6,170 bases of DNA from NCBI GenBank assembly GCA_902493155.1, contig CABUOE010000137.1, positions 1 to 6,170 on the forward strand, read 5' to 3'. Source of the DNA: an uncultured Eubacteriales bacterium. GTDB taxonomy: Bacteria; Bacillota; Clostridia; Oscillospirales; Ruminococcaceae. How positions within the stretch are numbered: position 1 is the first letter of the stretch; every line of letters begins with the position of its first letter. Position numbers and translations under genes: made by a program. This document shows, in pieces, positions 4,445 to 6,170 of this stretch. The notes below the pieces were generated by a model, which saw only the letters and a list, made by a program, of their open reading frames with translations, made no database searches and was not told where the DNA came from.

Positions 4445-5359
4445 ATGATAACACACTCCCGTTCCCGTAAGAAATCTTCCCTTATGCAAAGAGAAAACCG
4501 GATCTGGAAACTGATGATCGCCCCATCCATGATTGTGCTGGTGCTCATGTCCATCTATCCGATGATTTTCAACATTTATAACAGCCTGTTCGACTGGAAT
4601 TTCGCCAATCCCAACAAGCCCAAAAAGTTTGTGGGGCTTAATAATTTCATCACCACTTTGACGGATCAGAACTTTCTGCGCGCTCTTCTGAATACCATCA
4701 TTCTGATGGTGGCTGCCGTTTCGCTGCAGTTCATCCTAGGGTTTGCAATCGCCCTTCTCTTTAACCGTCAGACACGCGGCACCAAAATATTCCGCAGCCT
4801 GTTCATCACCCCGACGATGATCACCCCCATCGTCGCCTCACTCATGTGGCTATTGATGTACAACTCGGATTATGGAGTCGTCAAATATCTTTTGACGCTC
4901 ATTGGAATCAAAAATCCGCCGGCACTGCTGGCTTCACAATACCTGGCGATGCCAGCGGTCATTTTAGTGGACGTATGGCAGTGGACGCCTTTTGTCACCC
5001 TGATTATTTTAGCGGGCCTGACCGCTATGCCCAAAGAGGCTCTGGAGGCGGCGAGAGTGGACGGCGCCAATTTCTTTCAGCAGCTATTCCATATCATTCT
5101 TCCCTCCCTAAAGCCGGTCATCACCATCGTTTTGCTGATGAGGGTCATGGATACCTTTAAGTTCTTCGAAGTGGTCTATATGCTGACCAAGGGCGGCCCC
5201 GGACAGGCCACCGAAACAGTCAGCTACTATGCCTACAAGGTGGGCTTTTCCTTCTTCGACGTGGGCCACAGCAGTGCTATCTGTATCATCATCCTTGTAG
5301 TCGTGACAGTAATCTGCCAGATTCTCAACAAGTATATGGCAGATGAATGGGAGGTGTAA
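4445..5359 (+). CDS. Sugar ABC transporter permease, MalF/UgpA type (CUT1)
   Basis: The 304-residue inner-membrane protein has six predicted membrane segments: about 23-45, 80-106, 117-139, 170-193, 222-247 and 276-296. The cytoplasmic EAA loop, which docks on the ATPase, is at 198-220 and reads EALEAARVDGANFFQQLFHIILP, an almost canonical form. The YPMIFNIYNSLFDW segment after the first membrane helix and TKGGPG-T before the last are typical of MalF/UgpA-type CUT1 permeases. The start is set at ATG 4445, with GAGGTG (4433-4438) six bases ahead; an in-frame GTG at 4436 lies inside that ribosome site and is unlikely to be used. It pairs with the permease encoded next to form the channel. The gene is 77 bases after the binding-protein gene, across a stem-loop. 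Confidence 0.95.
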   Translation: MITHSRSRKKSSLMQRENRIWKLMIAPSMIVLVLMSIYPMIFNIYNSLFDWNFANPNKPKKFVGLNNFITTLTDQNFLRALLNTIILMVAAVSLQFILGFAIALLFNRQTRGTKIFRSLFITPTMITPIVASLMWLLMYNSDYGVVKYLLTLIGIKNPPALLASQYLAMPAVILVDVWQWTPFVTLIILAGLTAMPKEALEAARVDGANFFQQLFHIILPSLKPVITIVLLMRVMDTFKFFEVVYMLTKGGPGQATETVSYYAYKVGFSFFDVGHSSAICIIILVVVTVICQILNKYMADEWEV

Positions 5360-5361
5360 GT

Positions 5362-6170
5362 ATGACTGTGGAAAAACCCAACGGCCTGAACATCCGTAAG
5401 TTCTTCCGGGCGAAGTACCTGAAAAACGTGCTGGCCTTTGCGGCTATCATCCTCATCTTAATCATCTTCCTCTTCCCTGTTTACTGGACCTTTGCCACCT
5501 CTGTCAAGGGAAAGGCGGAAATCTTTGAATACCCGCCCAAGATGATTCCCTCCTCTGTCAGCTTTGAAAACTATTCCGCTGTTATTTTAGGCCGGAGCAA
5601 CGACTCGGTGGTACTCAGCGAGGGCAGCTACTTCAAGTACCTGCTCAACAGCCTCATCGCCGCCGGAAGCGCCTGCCTAGTCTGCATCTTTGTAGGTTCC
5701 TTCGGCGCCTATGGCCTGGTGCGGCTTCGGATGAGCCCCAGAGGAAAAAAGAACATTTCCTTCTGGATCATCAGCACTCGGATGATGCCGCCCATCGCCG
5801 CGGCCATCCCTTTTTACATCATGTTTAAAAATCTCAAGATGCTGGATAATCTCTGGTCCCTCATCATCTCCTACATAGCTTTTAACCTGCCCTTTGTCAT
5901 CTGGACGTTACAGGGATTTTTCCGGGAGGTACCAAACGAGATCTACGAGGCGGCAAAGCTGGACGGCTGCGGGCCCATCTCCTCCTTTATGCGGGTGGTG
6001 CTGCCCCTGTCCCTCCCCGGCATCTTCACTGCCATGATCTTTACCTTTATTTTCTCTTGGAACGAATTCCTCTTTGCCCTGATTCTCACCGGCGAGCGTA
6101 CCAAGACCATGCCGGTCGTAGCGGCCAGCATGTGGTCGGCGGTTGCCTCCCGTTGGGGAGAAATCGCCAC
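5362..6170 (+). CDS. Sugar ABC transporter permease, MalG/UgpE type (CUT1), partial
   Basis: The frame opens at ATG 5362 and stays open for 269 codons to the window edge, with no stop. It starts two bases after the stop of the first permease gene, and its ribosome site GGGAGGTG (5349-5356) lies inside the end of that gene, so translation is probably coupled. Visible are a first membrane helix at about 23-43, KGKAEIF and a short FENY segment in the outer loop, further helices at about 94-117, 134-155, 163-185 and 218-243, and the EAA loop at 193-215 (EIYEAAKLDG, then a hydrophobic stretch ending LP). The second residue after DG is usually Ala but is Cys203 here. The outer loop 74-92 (ILGRSNDSVVLSEGSYF) seems slightly longer than in the shortest family members. 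By comparison with MalG-type proteins, the last membrane helix and about 20-35 residues are missing beyond the edge. Confidence 0.94.
   Translation, partial: MTVEKPNGLNIRKFFRAKYLKNVLAFAAIILILIIFLFPVYWTFATSVKGKAEIFEYPPKMIPSSVSFENYSAVILGRSNDSVVLSEGSYFKYLLNSLIAAGSACLVCIFVGSFGAYGLVRLRMSPRGKKNISFWIISTRMMPPIAAAIPFYIMFKNLKMLDNLWSLIISYIAFNLPFVIWTLQGFFREVPNEIYEAAKLDGCGPISSFMRVVLPLSLPGIFTAMIFTFIFSWNEFLFALILTGERTKTMPVVAASMWSAVASRWGEIA

Noticed and set aside
3759..4454. Long - strand open frame (231 codons) opposite the binding-protein gene
   Set aside because: The + strand reading is a clear family 1 binding protein; the antisense product matches no family I know and runs across the intergenic stem-loop.
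5943..6170. Open frame on the - strand at the right edge
   Set aside because: It lies opposite the EAA loop and membrane helices of the second permease, whose + strand frame is open through the same region with clear family motifs.

Overview
The window looks like a chromosomal stretch from a Firmicute, most likely a member of the Clostridia. The signs are strong AGGAGG-type Shine-Dalgarno sites, short sigma-A-like promoters, a perfect CIRCE heat-shock operator, U-tailed intrinsic terminators, a lipoprotein-type sugar-binding protein and a CUT1 sugar ABC system. Genus cannot be told from the sequence alone. All genes supported here lie on the + strand.

Region by region: (1) positions 2-304 hold the last 100 codons of a FAD-dependent dehydrogenase of the COG2509 type, closed by a strong terminator (320-360). 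(2) Positions 361-672 are a non-coding control region with a CIRCE operator whose arms extend to 18 bp, two candidate promoters, an AT-rich dyad and a leader with several small hairpins. It drives a small heat-shock protein (Hsp20, 673-1101), which has its own terminator (1167-1201). (3) From 1203 to the window end lies a sugar-uptake cluster: a good promoter (1262-1290), a SIS-domain phosphosugar-binding protein of the UPF0309 type (1317-2060), a GntR/HutC-type regulator with a UTRA domain (2236-2985), a lipoprotein solute-binding protein (3012-4367), and two CUT1 permeases (4445-5359, and 5362 to beyond the edge). No ATPase gene is in the window.

The sugar cluster reads as one regulon. A 10-base word, CAACTGGTAT, occurs three times on the + strand (1203, 2073, 2182), once exactly in reverse (2091-2100) and once in reverse with one mismatch (2214-2223). 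Four of the five copies form two inverted repeats in the 175-bp gap just before the gntR gene. The word resembles half-sites of the NagR/DasR class of HutC regulators, so the regulator probably controls its own gene and the transporter, in response to a phosphorylated sugar or amino sugar that the SIS protein may also handle. The substrate itself cannot be read from the sequence.

The main items for a second look are the multi-copy operator array, the unusual phosphosugar loop of the SIS protein, and the extended CIRCE plus second dyad in front of hsp20. I found no CRISPR array, transposon, tRNA or rRNA, and nothing I would call a wholly new system.
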